A stretch of DNA of 64,000 nt from Verrucomicrobiia bacterium (GTDB taxonomy: Bacteria > Verrucomicrobiota > Verrucomicrobiia > Limisphaerales > JADLHS01), in assembly GCA_026125285.1 (NCBI GenBank), contig JAHCLO010000005.1:186001-250000 (forward strand), read 5' to 3'. The notes beneath the pieces are model-generated. The model saw nothing but the letters and a program-made list of their open reading frames with translations. It was not told the DNA's origin and made no database searches. Positions 27,867 through 36,310 of the stretch are shown here, piece after piece. Position 1 is the stretch's first letter; every line of letters begins with the position of its first letter. A program made the position numbers and the translations under genes.

Positions 27867-30515
27867 TCATGCTGGCTCGACCTTCTCCCTCACCGTTGCC
27901 ACGTCTTTGCTGCCCTTGGGCATGTGAAACACGCAAGCGCCGTTGCTGCGCTCCTGCCAAAGTTCGCCAAGGGCGCGCTTCTCCTTGTTGTCGTCATTCG
28001 ACCAATCTTTTTCGTTTTTGTATTCCACAACCAGAATCCGCCCGTCCGTCAGCAGGCAAACGAAGTCCGGGTAAAACTTGTCGGTGGAGGTTTGGAGCCA
28101 AAACGAACTTGTTTCGCGGCCCGGACCGGGCAGGTTGCGAACCCAAAACTTCACTTCCGGCAATCCGTCCAGAAACACCGCGCAATCGAATTCCTCCCCG
28201 TCGGATTTCAAATCCCCGATCACCGGGAAGTAATGCTTCTTGAACTTGTAGCCACCCCGGTAAAGCTCACTCGCCGGGTAGGCGTCCGGCGGAAACTGAA
28301 ATTCCGTGTCCTTGGCCACCACCAACGGCGTGGCAAATCCCGGCGACAGGAATTCATCGTAAACCTTCTTCTGCGCTGCCGCCCGGTGCGCGGCAATCTT
28401 CCGCTCAACGGCCCGGCTCAACTTGTAGCGGTTCGCGGTCAGTTGTTCCAAGGTCAGCTTCCGCGCGTCCGTCAGGTGCGTCACCAGCGCCGTGATGAAA
28501 ACGCCGGTTTCTTGCGGCGTCAGGTCGTGATGGGAAAAGCTCCGGTCCAGCCAGTTGACCAGCCGCGCCAGCGGCCAAGCGGAATCCACGGAGAGCAACG
28601 TCATTTGCTTTTCCAGTTCCGGCATGAAGCGGGCTTCCAGTTTGCCACTCTCGGAAATGTCCACTTCGCCGGTTTGCGGCACGTCGGCGGCGAGCGTGAA
28701 TTCCGCTTCGGCCAGCGCCGCATCGCATCCCTTCAACGTCCAGCCGAAATCATCCAGGTGCGTCTGCTCGAATTGCTCCAGAAAATCGCCCTGTTTCACG
28801 GCGAGCACCGGCACGCGGAACGGTTCGCCCCGTTCTGACGGCGACTTGGCGGCTTCCACCTTCACCCGCACACGCTGGACGGCGGCGGCGATTTCCGTTT
28901 TGGCTTCCGGCTTGTCGAAGCACTCTTTCAACTGCGCTTCTTCGTCGGCGTTGAGTGTGCCGAGAATCTTCACCGTGTCGGAAGCCGCGTCGAATTCCAC
29001 CTTGGCGGCAAGTTCAACCGGGATTTCCTTTGCGGGCTTGGCCGTCACCTTTTCGGCGACGGTCTTTGCGCCAAGTTCGCCAAGCTCAAATCGGTCCAAG
29101 TCCGCCTCTGCCAGCGGCGCAATCAAATCCCGCGCTTCCTGCTTCTCAAAACCGTTTGCAACCAAGCCATCCGTCAATGCCTTGGCCGATGCGGCAAAAT
29201 TCGCCGACGCGGTAAAGGCGTAGGCGTAATTCAAATCCGCTTCCGTTTTCTTGCTCGCCTTTGGCAAGCGCAGGACGCGGCCCAAGATTTGTTCAACGGC
29301 GGTTGCCGCGTGCAACTCCGCCACGCTGCAAAGGACGTAGGCAAACGGGCAATCCCAGCCCTCTTTCAACGCCTGCACCGTGATGACGTAGCGAATCGGG
29401 CAATCTGCTTTCGATAAGTCCACGCCATCCAATCCCCGATCTTCGCCCGTCGCGCGGACGATTTGCTTTTCGGGAATCTTGAAATCTTCCAGCAAACACT
29501 TTTCCACCACTTCCACCGTCAACGTCTGCCGCGTCGCGCTTTTTGGTTGCGCCTGCAAGAGCATGATGGGCCGGATGTATTCGCCCGTTGCCGCCTTCTC
29601 GCGCTCCGCCGCCTTTTCCAGCCCGTTGCGGATGCCGATGGCCTCGCCCAAAAGTTCCTTCCACTCCGGGCGCGTTTTCAGCTTCACCGGCAGCTTGATC
29701 ATGTGCTCCGCCTTCAACTCCGCCGCCGACACGCTGTAAAGCACGTTGCTGGCGGGATTGTCCTCCGTGCCGGTCAACGTCGGCGTGGCGGTCAGTTCCA
29801 AAATGCACGCCGGGCCAAGCCGCGCCAGCGTGCCGAAGGAAAGCGGCGTGCGCGCGTTGTGCGCCTCGTCCACGATCACCACGGGCTTGCGGACGCGGAA
29901 CACATTCGCCAGCGAATAATCAAACGTGCCGTCCGCGTTGCGGTCCACGTCCCGCAGGATTTCCTCCGGCACGCCCTGAAAATGGCTCATCAAATGGCCG
30001 TTGGACTGAAACACCTTCAGGCCTTCCGTGTCCTCGCGGCGAAACGCCTGCATGGTGGCCACCACGATCACCGTTTGCGAATCCAGCGCCGGTTTGGTGA
30101 CGTAAAGCGCCTCGCCGATGTCCATCACGGCCACGCTGCCAAGCTCCGCTTCCAATGCCTGCCGGTAAGGATGCTCGCGATTGCGCAATGCCTTCAAGGT
30201 CTGCTCGCGGATGGCTTGCGACGGCACCAGCCAGATCACCAGCGAGTTTTCCGCCTGCAACAAATGCCGGTTCGCCACGCCGATGGCGTGACACGCCACC
30301 AGCGTCTTGCCGCCGCCCGTGGGGAGGCGCAGGCAGATGTAGGGCAGGCCCGGCAGCTCTTTCACGTTGCGATAGGCGCGGCCCTCGCCTTCGTGGATTT
30401 CGCCTGTCGTTTCGTAAAAGGCCGTGCCCGCCTTACCCAGCTTGCGGCAGTTCTCGAAATACCGTTTCAGCCAGTGCAGGGCGCGGCATTGATAATCTTT
30501 GAGTTCGTGCGTCAT
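27867..30515 (-). CDS. type III restriction endonuclease, Res subunit
   Basis: An 882-residue helicase-nuclease that cuts DNA only with the Mod subunit. Superfamily 2 motifs are complete, with Walker A Gly-Gly-Gly-Lys-Thr at 67-71, the DEAH box at 216-219, Thr-Ala-Thr-Pro (motif III) and Gln-x-x-Gly-Arg-x-Leu-Arg (motif VI). Near residue 835 is a PD-(D/E)xK-type endonuclease core with Pro-Asp-Phe and Val-Val-Glu-Tyr-Lys. It is the last gene of the locus. The HicAB pair and DUF2281 gene separate it from mod, all on the minus strand. Confidence 0.94.
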   Translation of the reverse strand: MTHELKDYQCRALHWLKRYFENCRKLGKAGTAFYETTGEIHEGEGRAYRNVKELPGLPYICLRLPTGGGKTLVACHAIGVANRHLLQAENSLVIWLVPSQAIREQTLKALRNREHPYRQALEAELGSVAVMDIGEALYVTKPALDSQTVIVVATMQAFRREDTEGLKVFQSNGHLMSHFQGVPEEILRDVDRNADGTFDYSLANVFRVRKPVVIVDEAHNARTPLSFGTLARLGPACILELTATPTLTGTEDNPASNVLYSVSAAELKAEHMIKLPVKLKTRPEWKELLGEAIGIRNGLEKAAEREKAATGEYIRPIMLLQAQPKSATRQTLTVEVVEKCLLEDFKIPEKQIVRATGEDRGLDGVDLSKADCPIRYVITVQALKEGWDCPFAYVLCSVAELHAATAVEQILGRVLRLPKASKKTEADLNYAYAFTASANFAASAKALTDGLVANGFEKQEARDLIAPLAEADLDRFELGELGAKTVAEKVTAKPAKEIPVELAAKVEFDAASDTVKILGTLNADEEAQLKECFDKPEAKTEIAAAVQRVRVKVEAAKSPSERGEPFRVPVLAVKQGDFLEQFEQTHLDDFGWTLKGCDAALAEAEFTLAADVPQTGEVDISESGKLEARFMPELEKQMTLLSVDSAWPLARLVNWLDRSFSHHDLTPQETGVFITALVTHLTDARKLTLEQLTANRYKLSRAVERKIAAHRAAAQKKVYDEFLSPGFATPLVVAKDTEFQFPPDAYPASELYRGGYKFKKHYFPVIGDLKSDGEEFDCAVFLDGLPEVKFWVRNLPGPGRETSSFWLQTSTDKFYPDFVCLLTDGRILVVEYKNEKDWSNDDNKEKRALGELWQERSNGACVFHMPKGSKDVATVREKVEPA

Positions 30516-30545
30516 GGCCTGAATTCCCAGCGTCTCGATTCCCCG

Positions 30546-30758
30546 TTACGCCTTGTCCCACTCGCGCGGCGGAATGTTGGCGGCTCGCAGGATTCGTTTG
30601 GTCAGGCTCCAATCAATGTCTCCGGCGTGCGGATTGGGAATGGTCAACCGCGTTTCGCCTTTCACCATGAACGGGTGTTTCCCATCCTGATATGGCCCGG
30701 TCCACCCGAAGGAGCGCAGCCGGCGCAACAATTCCCGATGCTTAATGGGCTTGGGCAT
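30546..30758 (-). CDS. HicA-family mRNA interferase toxin
   Basis: This 70-residue protein has the HicA double-stranded-RNA-binding-like pattern: an N-terminal helix with Glu-Leu-Leu-Arg-Arg-Leu, then Gly-Lys-His-Pro-Phe with the catalytic His, then Ile-Pro-Asn-Pro-His and a closing Arg-Ile-Leu-Arg-Ala-Ala helix. HicA toxins cleave mRNA. The gene overlaps the end of the HicB-like gene upstream by 17 bases. Antitoxin first is the reverse of the commonest hicAB order. Confidence 0.9.
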   Translation of the reverse strand: MPKPIKHRELLRRLRSFGWTGPYQDGKHPFMVKGETRLTIPNPHAGDIDWSLTKRILRAANIPPREWDKA

Positions 30759-31014
30759 GGGCGGGCTTGCGGCGGTTGCTGCGGTTCAGATTCAACCCGT
30801 CAATCTTCGGCAGTTTGTGGCCCAGGCGCAGTCCCAGCAGCAGCCACTCCTCCAGCGCCCCGCGCAAATCCTCCCGGCACTCCTCCAGCGTTGCGCCCTC
30901 CCCCCAGCAGCCTTTGCACGGCGCGATGCTGCCGAAGAACCGCCCGTTCTCCATCAACTCGTAGTGCGCCCGCCGCATGGCCGCTTCAATGTATTCGGTC
31001 AGCATAAATCTCAT
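30742..31014 (-). CDS. HicB-family antitoxin
   Basis: A 90-residue protein with the HicB partial RNase H fold: Tyr-Glu-x-x-Glu-Asn-Gly-Arg-Phe-Phe-Gly, then Gly-Cys-Trp-Gly-Glu-Gly-Ala-Thr-Leu-Glu-Glu-Cys, then the Leu-Glu-Glu-Trp-Leu-Leu helix. The start chosen is the ATG that overlaps the stop of the preceding DUF2281 gene as ATGA, which implies translational coupling. An upstream start would add 21 residues that overlap the previous gene. It should neutralise the HicA-like toxin downstream. Confidence 0.88.
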   Translation of the reverse strand: MRFMLTEYIEAAMRRAHYELMENGRFFGSIAPCKGCWGEGATLEECREDLRGALEEWLLLGLRLGHKLPKIDGLNLNRSNRRKPAHAQAH

Positions 31015-31199
31015 TCGTAAATCGCGTCCGCCTCGGAATACTGGGCGGCCAGTTGCGACGCGGAAAAACGGCTCCACTCCGCGTCCTCCTTTTCGCCGGC
31101 GCGCCGCGAAAGCAGAAAATCCACATAGTGCAGCGTCTCCGCCTGCAAGTTCTCCGGCAGATGTTTCGCCTTCTCAAAAATCATTTCGGCTGTGCTCAT
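31011..31199 (-). CDS. DUF2281-family small protein (antitoxin-like)
   Basis: The short product has the DUF2281 core Leu-Pro-Glu-Asn-Leu-Gln-Ala-Glu-x-Leu-His-Tyr-Val-Asp-Phe-Leu-Leu. Members often pair with PIN or other toxins as antitoxins. Here it overlaps the HicB start codon by four bases and lies about 40 bases after the end of the methyltransferase gene. The upstream in-frame ATG at 31238 would add 13 residues. Whether it acts with HicAB or is a remnant of another pair is unknown. Confidence 0.75.
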   Translation of the reverse strand: MSTAEMIFEKAKHLPENLQAETLHYVDFLLSRRAGEKEDAEWSRFSASQLAAQYSEADAIYE

Positions 31200-31241
31200 G
31201 CGTAAAATCGTAAATCGTAAATCCTCAATCGTAAACACCGT

Positions 31242-32888
31242 TCACTCCGTTTTGATTTCGTAGGGGATTTGCCGGAACGTGATGCCCTCGCGTTTCAGGC
31301 GGTTCGCGCTCAGGCGGCAGGCCGTGCCGTAGATCACGCGCGGCCCGGTGTGGGGTGGCAGGTGTTTCAAAACGTCATTCGTCAGCACGTTGCCGCCGCT
31401 CGGCTTCTTGTCGTCCAGGATGCCGTTGAACAAAAGGTAAATGGCCCGTCCGTTGTGGACGCCGAGCAATGGTGAACGCGGGTAGGGCGCGTCACTCCGT
31501 GCGCGCCGTTTGTTGGCGTTCGGCGGCGGGCAGAGGACTACCCGCCCTACCGGAGGCAACGGCTCGCCGGTTTCGGTGAAGAAAACATGGTGCGCCAGGT
31601 CCGCGAATTTCACGGCCTCGGCGATTTGGCCGCGCTCGTCAAACAACGGCTCGCCCAGCGTGCAATAGCGGAAACCGCCGCCCGAGCCGGGCGTCTCGCC
31701 GTAACCAGCAATGACGCGCTTCAATCGCTCGGCGGTGATGTCGCGGGCGATCTTCTGCTCCATTTCGACAAGGATGAAACGGCGGCTGCCACCGTCCTCT
31801 TTGTTCAACTGCAAAACGGCGTGGCCGGTTGTGCCGCTGCCGCCAAATGAGTCCAGAACCAAGTCGCCGGGATTCGTGGCGATCTCCAAAACACGCTTCA
31901 TTAAACGCGTGGGTTTTGGAGTATCGAAAGCGGTTTGTGTTCCGAAGATTGACTGAACCTCTTTTCGTGATTCATCGGTGTGACCGACTTCGTCGTGAGG
32001 CCACCACGTCCAAGGAACAAACCCTTCCACTTCCGATAGGTAACGAATCACGCTTGGTTGAGATTTTTGATCTTTGCCGAAGTAAATCCGCCCCTCTGCT
32101 TTGAGCTTCAAGAATTCTGGCTCAATAGTGCTCCAACAACGGCCTTCTGGCGGTTTGTGAACCACACCGGCAGGCGTGTGTATCTCATACATCTGATTGG
32201 GCCGGTAGCCTTGAGCGGTCATTGGGATTCCGCGCCATCGGCCTCGCGGATCGTCGTTCGGATTCTTGTAAATCTTCGCTTGTTCTTCAGTCAGGGGAAC
32301 ACGATTGCGACTCTGCTTAAACAGTTCCGGATTTTCAGCATAGACAACCAAATACTCGTGAACATCGCCGATTGCTTCGCGATTCTCTCGCGAGTAGCGC
32401 TTTTGCCAAATACAAGTCGCGACGAATCGTTGTTTCCCAAAAATCTCGTCCATCAATGCACGTAAGTTCTGAACTTCGTTGTCATCAATCGAAATCCAAA
32501 TCGAGCCATCCTTGCTGAGAAACTGCCGCAGCAAAACGAGCCGCGGATACATCATGCAGAGCCATTTGTCATGGCGCGACAGGTCTTCGGCCTCCTTGCC
32601 GACCACCTGACCGAGCCAGCGTTTGATCTCCGGCGCGTTCACGTTGTCGTTGTAAATCCAGCCCTCGTTGCCGGTGTTGTAAGGCGGGTCAATGTAGATG
32701 CACTTCACCTTGCCGCCGTAGTAGGGCAGCAGCGCCTTGAGCGCGTGCAGATTGTCGCCCTCCACCAGCAAATTGCCCTCGCCCGCCGCGCCCGCCGACA
32801 ATTCCTGGTCGCACTTGACCAGGCGATACGGCACGGCCTTGTGATGATTCACGACGGCGCGCTTCCCAATCCAATCCAGCGTCGGCAT
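31242..32888 (-). CDS. type III DNA methyltransferase, Mod subunit
   Basis: A 548-residue DNA (adenine-N6) methyltransferase that also supplies sequence recognition for Res. The catalytic motif Asp-Pro-Pro-Tyr is at 67-70 and the SAM-binding Asp-Ser-Phe-Gly-Gly-Ser-Gly-Thr-Thr-Gly near 346, the beta-class order. A variable recognition region lies between them. Residues from about 449 include a proline/arginine-rich stretch of about 25 residues encoded by a palindromic repeat (31481-31551), just before Ser-Pro-Leu-Leu-Gly-Val-His-Asn-Gly. The insertion keeps the frame. Base composition is lower in GC around 31.9-32.5 kb (recognition region), a sign of exchange. Confidence 0.93.
   Translation of the reverse strand: MPTLDWIGKRAVVNHHKAVPYRLVKCDQELSAGAAGEGNLLVEGDNLHALKALLPYYGGKVKCIYIDPPYNTGNEGWIYNDNVNAPEIKRWLGQVVGKEAEDLSRHDKWLCMMYPRLVLLRQFLSKDGSIWISIDDNEVQNLRALMDEIFGKQRFVATCIWQKRYSRENREAIGDVHEYLVVYAENPELFKQSRNRVPLTEEQAKIYKNPNDDPRGRWRGIPMTAQGYRPNQMYEIHTPAGVVHKPPEGRCWSTIEPEFLKLKAEGRIYFGKDQKSQPSVIRYLSEVEGFVPWTWWPHDEVGHTDESRKEVQSIFGTQTAFDTPKPTRLMKRVLEIATNPGDLVLDSFGGSGTTGHAVLQLNKEDGGSRRFILVEMEQKIARDITAERLKRVIAGYGETPGSGGGFRYCTLGEPLFDERGQIAEAVKFADLAHHVFFTETGEPLPPVGRVVLCPPPNANKRRARSDAPYPRSPLLGVHNGRAIYLLFNGILDDKKPSGGNVLTNDVLKHLPPHTGPRVIYGTACRLSANRLKREGITFRQIPYEIKTE
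31481..31551. repeat. palindromic repeat inside the mod gene
   Basis: It starts GGTAGGGCGCGTCACTCCGT and continues GCGCGCCG. It ends with CGCCCTACC, the complement of the first nine bases. The first 28 bases match, with one mismatch, the reverse complement of the right arm of the intergenic repeat at 34590. Confidence 0.75.
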
Positions 32889-33008
32889 GGCGCGGAGAAT
32901 AGGGAGCGGGCGGAAGACTGGCGAGCAGGGAAATCAAACCGGCGCGCGGCCGTGCTCAATCGGAGGGCGCCCGGCGTTAAGAGCGGATTGAGGACGAAGT
33001 TTTGAAGA

Positions 33009-33094
33009 TGGTGGTAGGTGATGGATTCGAACCATCGAAGGCGTAAGCCAGCAGATTTACAGTCTGCCCCCGTTGGCCACTTGGGTAACCTACC
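33009..33094 (-). tRNA. tRNA-Tyr (GUA)
   Basis: Minus-strand cloverleaf with acceptor GGTAGGT/ACCTACC, anticodon stem GCAGA/TCTGC around loop CTGTAAA (anticodon GTA), the long variable arm of bacterial tRNA-Tyr, T loop TTCGAAT and encoded CCA. Just upstream on its strand is a short palindrome (CCGTCCCG...CGGGACGG, 33097-33118). Confidence 0.95.
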
Positions 33095-33177
33095 CACCGT
33101 CCCGATTTTGCGGGACGGGGATTAAGCCAGACGCCCTCAACCTTGTCAATCTACTCCACCCGCCCTAACCTGCCGGT

Positions 33178-34521
33178 ATGTTCGATTCCTTAAGCGGCAA
33201 GCTTCAGAACGCCTTTCGCAACCTGCGCGGACTCGGAAAGATTTCCGAGGCCAACGTGGGTGACGCCTTGCGCGAGGTGCGGATGGCGTTGCTTGAAGCC
33301 GATGTAAATTTCAAAGTGGCGCGCGACTTCATTGAGCGGGTCAAGACCAAATCCCTCGGCGCGGAAGTGGTGGCGAGCATTCAACCCGGCCAGCAAATCG
33401 TCAAAATCATTCATGACGAACTGGTGGATTTGCTCGGTTCCGCGAACGCCGGCCTGAATTTCAGCGGCAATCCCACCTGCATTCTCCTGGTCGGTTTGCA
33501 TGGCGCGGGTAAGACCACCTCCGCCGGCAAGCTCGCGCGCTTGATTCAGAAACAGGGGCGCCAGCCGTTGTTGGTTGCCGCGGACGTGTATCGCCCGGCG
33601 GCCATGGACCAGTTGGAGACTCTGGGCAAGCAACTCGACCTCCCAACCTTTGTCCAACGCGGCGAGCGGGAGGTATTGCCGATCGCCCGGGAAGCCCTCG
33701 ACTTCGCGAAGCGAAACAACCGCAACACCCTCATCTTCGATACCGCGGGCCGGCTGCAAATTGACGAACCCCTCGTGCAGGAACTCGTCCGCTTGCGTGA
33801 CCTGGTGAAACCTCAGGAAATCTTGCTCGTGCTCGATGCCGCCACGGGTCAGGAAGCGGTCAACGTCGCCACGCATTTCGATCAGGCGCTGAACATCACC
33901 GGCTCGATCCTCACCAAGCTCGATGGCGACGCGCGCGGCGGCGCGGCGTTGAGCCTGAAGGCGGTGACCGGCAAACCCATCAAGTTTGCGGGCGTGGGCG
34001 AAAAGCTCGACGAGTTCGAGCCCTTCCATCCCGAGCGTATGGCCTCGCGCATCCTCGGCATGGGCGACGTCGTGAGTCTCGTGGAGAAGGCCGCCGAAGC
34101 CGTGGACCTTGAGGACGCCAAGCGCATGGAGGAAAAGATGCGCAAGGGCGAGTTCACGCTCGAAGATTTCCTGGACCAACTGCGCCAGATGAAAAAGCTC
34201 GGCCCGTTGGAAAACATCATGAAAATGCTGCCGGGCGGCGCAGAAGCCTTGCAGGGGCAGGATATGTCCAAGCAGGAAAAGGAATTCAAGCGCATGGAAG
34301 CGATGATTTGCAGCATGACGCCCCAGGAACGCAAAAGCCCGCAAATCCTGAACGCCAAGCGCCGCATCCGCATCGCCAAAGGCAGCGGCGCGAGCGTCAC
34401 CGAGCTGAATACCATGCTCAACAAATTCGGTCAGATGCAGCAGATGATGAAAAAGATGGGCAAGTTCCAGAAGATGATGGCCCGCATGGGTGGCGGCATG
34501 CCGGGGATGTTGCCGCGGTAA
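33178..34521 (+). CDS. ffh: signal recognition particle GTPase Ffh
   Basis: The SRP54 homologue binds 4.5S RNA and nascent signal sequences and docks with FtsY. The N domain (1-88) precedes the G domain, whose P-loop is Gly-Leu-His-Gly-Ala-Gly-Lys-Thr-Thr at 107-114, followed by Asp-Thr-Ala-Gly-Arg and Thr-Lys-Leu-Asp-Gly-Asp. The C-terminal M domain is methionine-rich (Met-Gln-Gln-Met-Met-Lys-Lys-Met) with the RNA-binding helix Ser-Gly-Ala-Ser-Val. The length of 447 is normal. It lies alone, divergent from tRNA-Tyr. Confidence 0.97.
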   Translation: MFDSLSGKLQNAFRNLRGLGKISEANVGDALREVRMALLEADVNFKVARDFIERVKTKSLGAEVVASIQPGQQIVKIIHDELVDLLGSANAGLNFSGNPTCILLVGLHGAGKTTSAGKLARLIQKQGRQPLLVAADVYRPAAMDQLETLGKQLDLPTFVQRGEREVLPIAREALDFAKRNNRNTLIFDTAGRLQIDEPLVQELVRLRDLVKPQEILLVLDAATGQEAVNVATHFDQALNITGSILTKLDGDARGGAALSLKAVTGKPIKFAGVGEKLDEFEPFHPERMASRILGMGDVVSLVEKAAEAVDLEDAKRMEEKMRKGEFTLEDFLDQLRQMKKLGPLENIMKMLPGGAEALQGQDMSKQEKEFKRMEAMICSMTPQERKSPQILNAKRRIRIAKGSGASVTELNTMLNKFGQMQQMMKKMGKFQKMMARMGGGMPGMLPR

Positions 34522-34589
34522 GGTCATCGCGTGGCGTCGTTCTCAGAGCCGCAGCACTCCGGTGCCGTGACGTACCAATTCCGAGACAA

Positions 34590-34668
34590 GGTGGGGCGAG
34601 CCACTCCGGGCGCGCCGTTCAGCCAGCGGGTGCCGGACTGCGGCGCGCACGGCGTGACGCGCCCTACC
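34590..34668. repeat. intergenic palindromic repeat related to the one in mod
   Basis: The left arm GGTGGGGCGAGCCACTCCGG is imperfectly complementary to the right arm GGCGTGACGCGCCCTACC. The family carries 'GGGCGCGTCAC-CCGTGCGCGCCG' on one strand. It lies between ffh and the serpin gene. Confidence 0.7.
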
Positions 34669-34774
34669 GACGCCGCGCGCGGGTTTCCAAACTTCTGAGT
34701 GCCTCCCGCTGGGCTTGGAGAAACTCCTGACTTCGCATCACCGTTGCTCCCCCAAGCGGATTACCGCGGGAAGT

Positions 34775-36040
34775 TCAGCGTGGATCCCTCAAATGACCGA
34801 GGAACAAGCACGCGCCACTGGCGCGATGTTGGATGGCAAAAAGGAACGGACGATCCACACGCACTTCAATGGGCTTGGGTTTCTCCATGACGGCGGACGC
34901 CGCGAACATCGCGACCGCCGTGGCGGCGGCGGCTTCCGTTCCTTTTTCATCCAGGTTGAGGAAGGTTTTGTGAAACACTTCTGAGATGTAGAGGTAGTCG
35001 TCTGGACGCCGCGGGGCGATGCGGTCGAAGTTCGCGCTGCCGCGCGGCTGATCGAACGCGCTTTTCATCCCCAACTTCTGCAACTCCCGGCCCAAAGCCA
35101 TGACCGGCGGCTCAAGTTTGAATTTGGGCAGATGGAGAATGACTTCTTGCGGGTTCAATCGGGCACAGTCTGCCAGCGACCGTGCGGTCAGCGCTTTCTC
35201 CAAATCCGCCAGTCCATCCACTCTGTCCGGAAGCAGAATGAGGAAATGCAGTTCGCCGCCCCGGTAGGGAATGTTCAGGGCAACGTGGCCATTGCGCCGG
35301 GCAAAACCGAGCGTGCGTTTGGCGGTCATCATGGGCACGTTGACGAGATTATTTGCCCCCAAGTGAAATGGCTGCGACTTGGTGGCTGAGGCGCGAAATT
35401 CCTCGGCCCAAGGCGCCTTCAGGTAGATTGCATTCACCAACACAAGGCGGGTGAGATCGTTCAACGCACCTTCGGGAATCAGGTCACGGATGCGCTGGCG
35501 CGTCTGGTCCTCGACCCAATCGTTGATATGCTTCGTGGCGCCCGCGGGATTCCGGGCAAAGTCCAGCGGTTCAAACGGCGCCCCATAGTCATCCCGCACC
35601 AGGGTGAGAAACGGTTCCCGAAAGACGTAGCCCGTCTGACCGAACAAGCAGTTCGCCCCGGTCAGGATGATGGGATCGTTCGTGGCGCCATACTGCTGCA
35701 TCCGCTTAACCTCGCGGGCACTTTCTCGCATCACCTCCTCCAATGCCATTCGCAACGCGGCAAACGAGCGATGCACCGCCGCATCGTCCTCTGGATAGTG
35801 AAGCGCTCGCTGCATCTGGCTGCGCGTCTCGCCCTCGGCCCCCGCGTAGGTCATGGCCAGCGCGCTCTGAATGGAATAGGGCGAGAGCAGGGCGTTCGCA
35901 CCCGGCGGGCCGGATGTTTGCAGCAGCTCGATCCCGAGTGCGTTGATCGCATCGGCGGCGGGAGTGGTTGGTTCAGCCGCATACATGGGAACGGCGGCAA
36001 GGAAGACAGCCAGGACCAATTGTTTCATGAGCCTCATCAT
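34775..36040 (-). CDS. exported serpin
   Basis: A serine-protease inhibitor of the serpin superfamily, 421 residues with a signal peptide (Ala-Ala-Val-Pro-Met-Tyr-Ala-Ala). Conserved serpin segments include Ser-Pro-Tyr-Ser-Ile, Val-Leu-Val-Asn-Ala-Ile-Tyr-Leu-Lys and the closing Asp-Arg-Pro-Phe-Leu-Phe. The hinge reads Glu-Lys-Gly-Thr-Glu-Ala-Ala-Ala-Ala-Thr, which fits an inhibitory serpin. Aligning from P17 Glu puts Ala at P1 and Ser at P1', suggesting an elastase-like target. It lies between ffh and lysA, both housekeeping genes. It could protect the cell surface from self or prey proteases. Confidence 0.95.
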   Translation of the reverse strand: MMRLMKQLVLAVFLAAVPMYAAEPTTPAADAINALGIELLQTSGPPGANALLSPYSIQSALAMTYAGAEGETRSQMQRALHYPEDDAAVHRSFAALRMALEEVMRESAREVKRMQQYGATNDPIILTGANCLFGQTGYVFREPFLTLVRDDYGAPFEPLDFARNPAGATKHINDWVEDQTRQRIRDLIPEGALNDLTRLVLVNAIYLKAPWAEEFRASATKSQPFHLGANNLVNVPMMTAKRTLGFARRNGHVALNIPYRGGELHFLILLPDRVDGLADLEKALTARSLADCARLNPQEVILHLPKFKLEPPVMALGRELQKLGMKSAFDQPRGSANFDRIAPRRPDDYLYISEVFHKTFLNLDEKGTEAAAATAVAMFAASAVMEKPKPIEVRVDRPFLFAIQHRASGACLFLGHLRDPR

Positions 36041-36310
36041 GCATCTAACGTGATTCAGCCTTATTCCATACCCGAAGGCAATTCACAAAACGCCTCCGGT
36101 TGGTACGCGCCTTCACGCCAACAAACCGGTAACTTCCACGGATGTTAAACCGGGTTTCTCATGCTGGTTCGCCGGAGCGCCAGGTGTTAGTCGGTATTGC
36201 GCGGTCCGCGTGCGCAAAGCCGGTCACGCAATGGCGATCCGAGCGCTTGACGCATGGTTCGCAGGATGAAAATTGCGATCAACTCCGAGCCGTGACTGCG
36301 TTACGTCCCG

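Noticed and set aside
33190-34527. Open frame of 445 codons opposite ffh
   Set aside because: His/Leu-rich mirror of Ffh, which is unmistakable on the plus strand.
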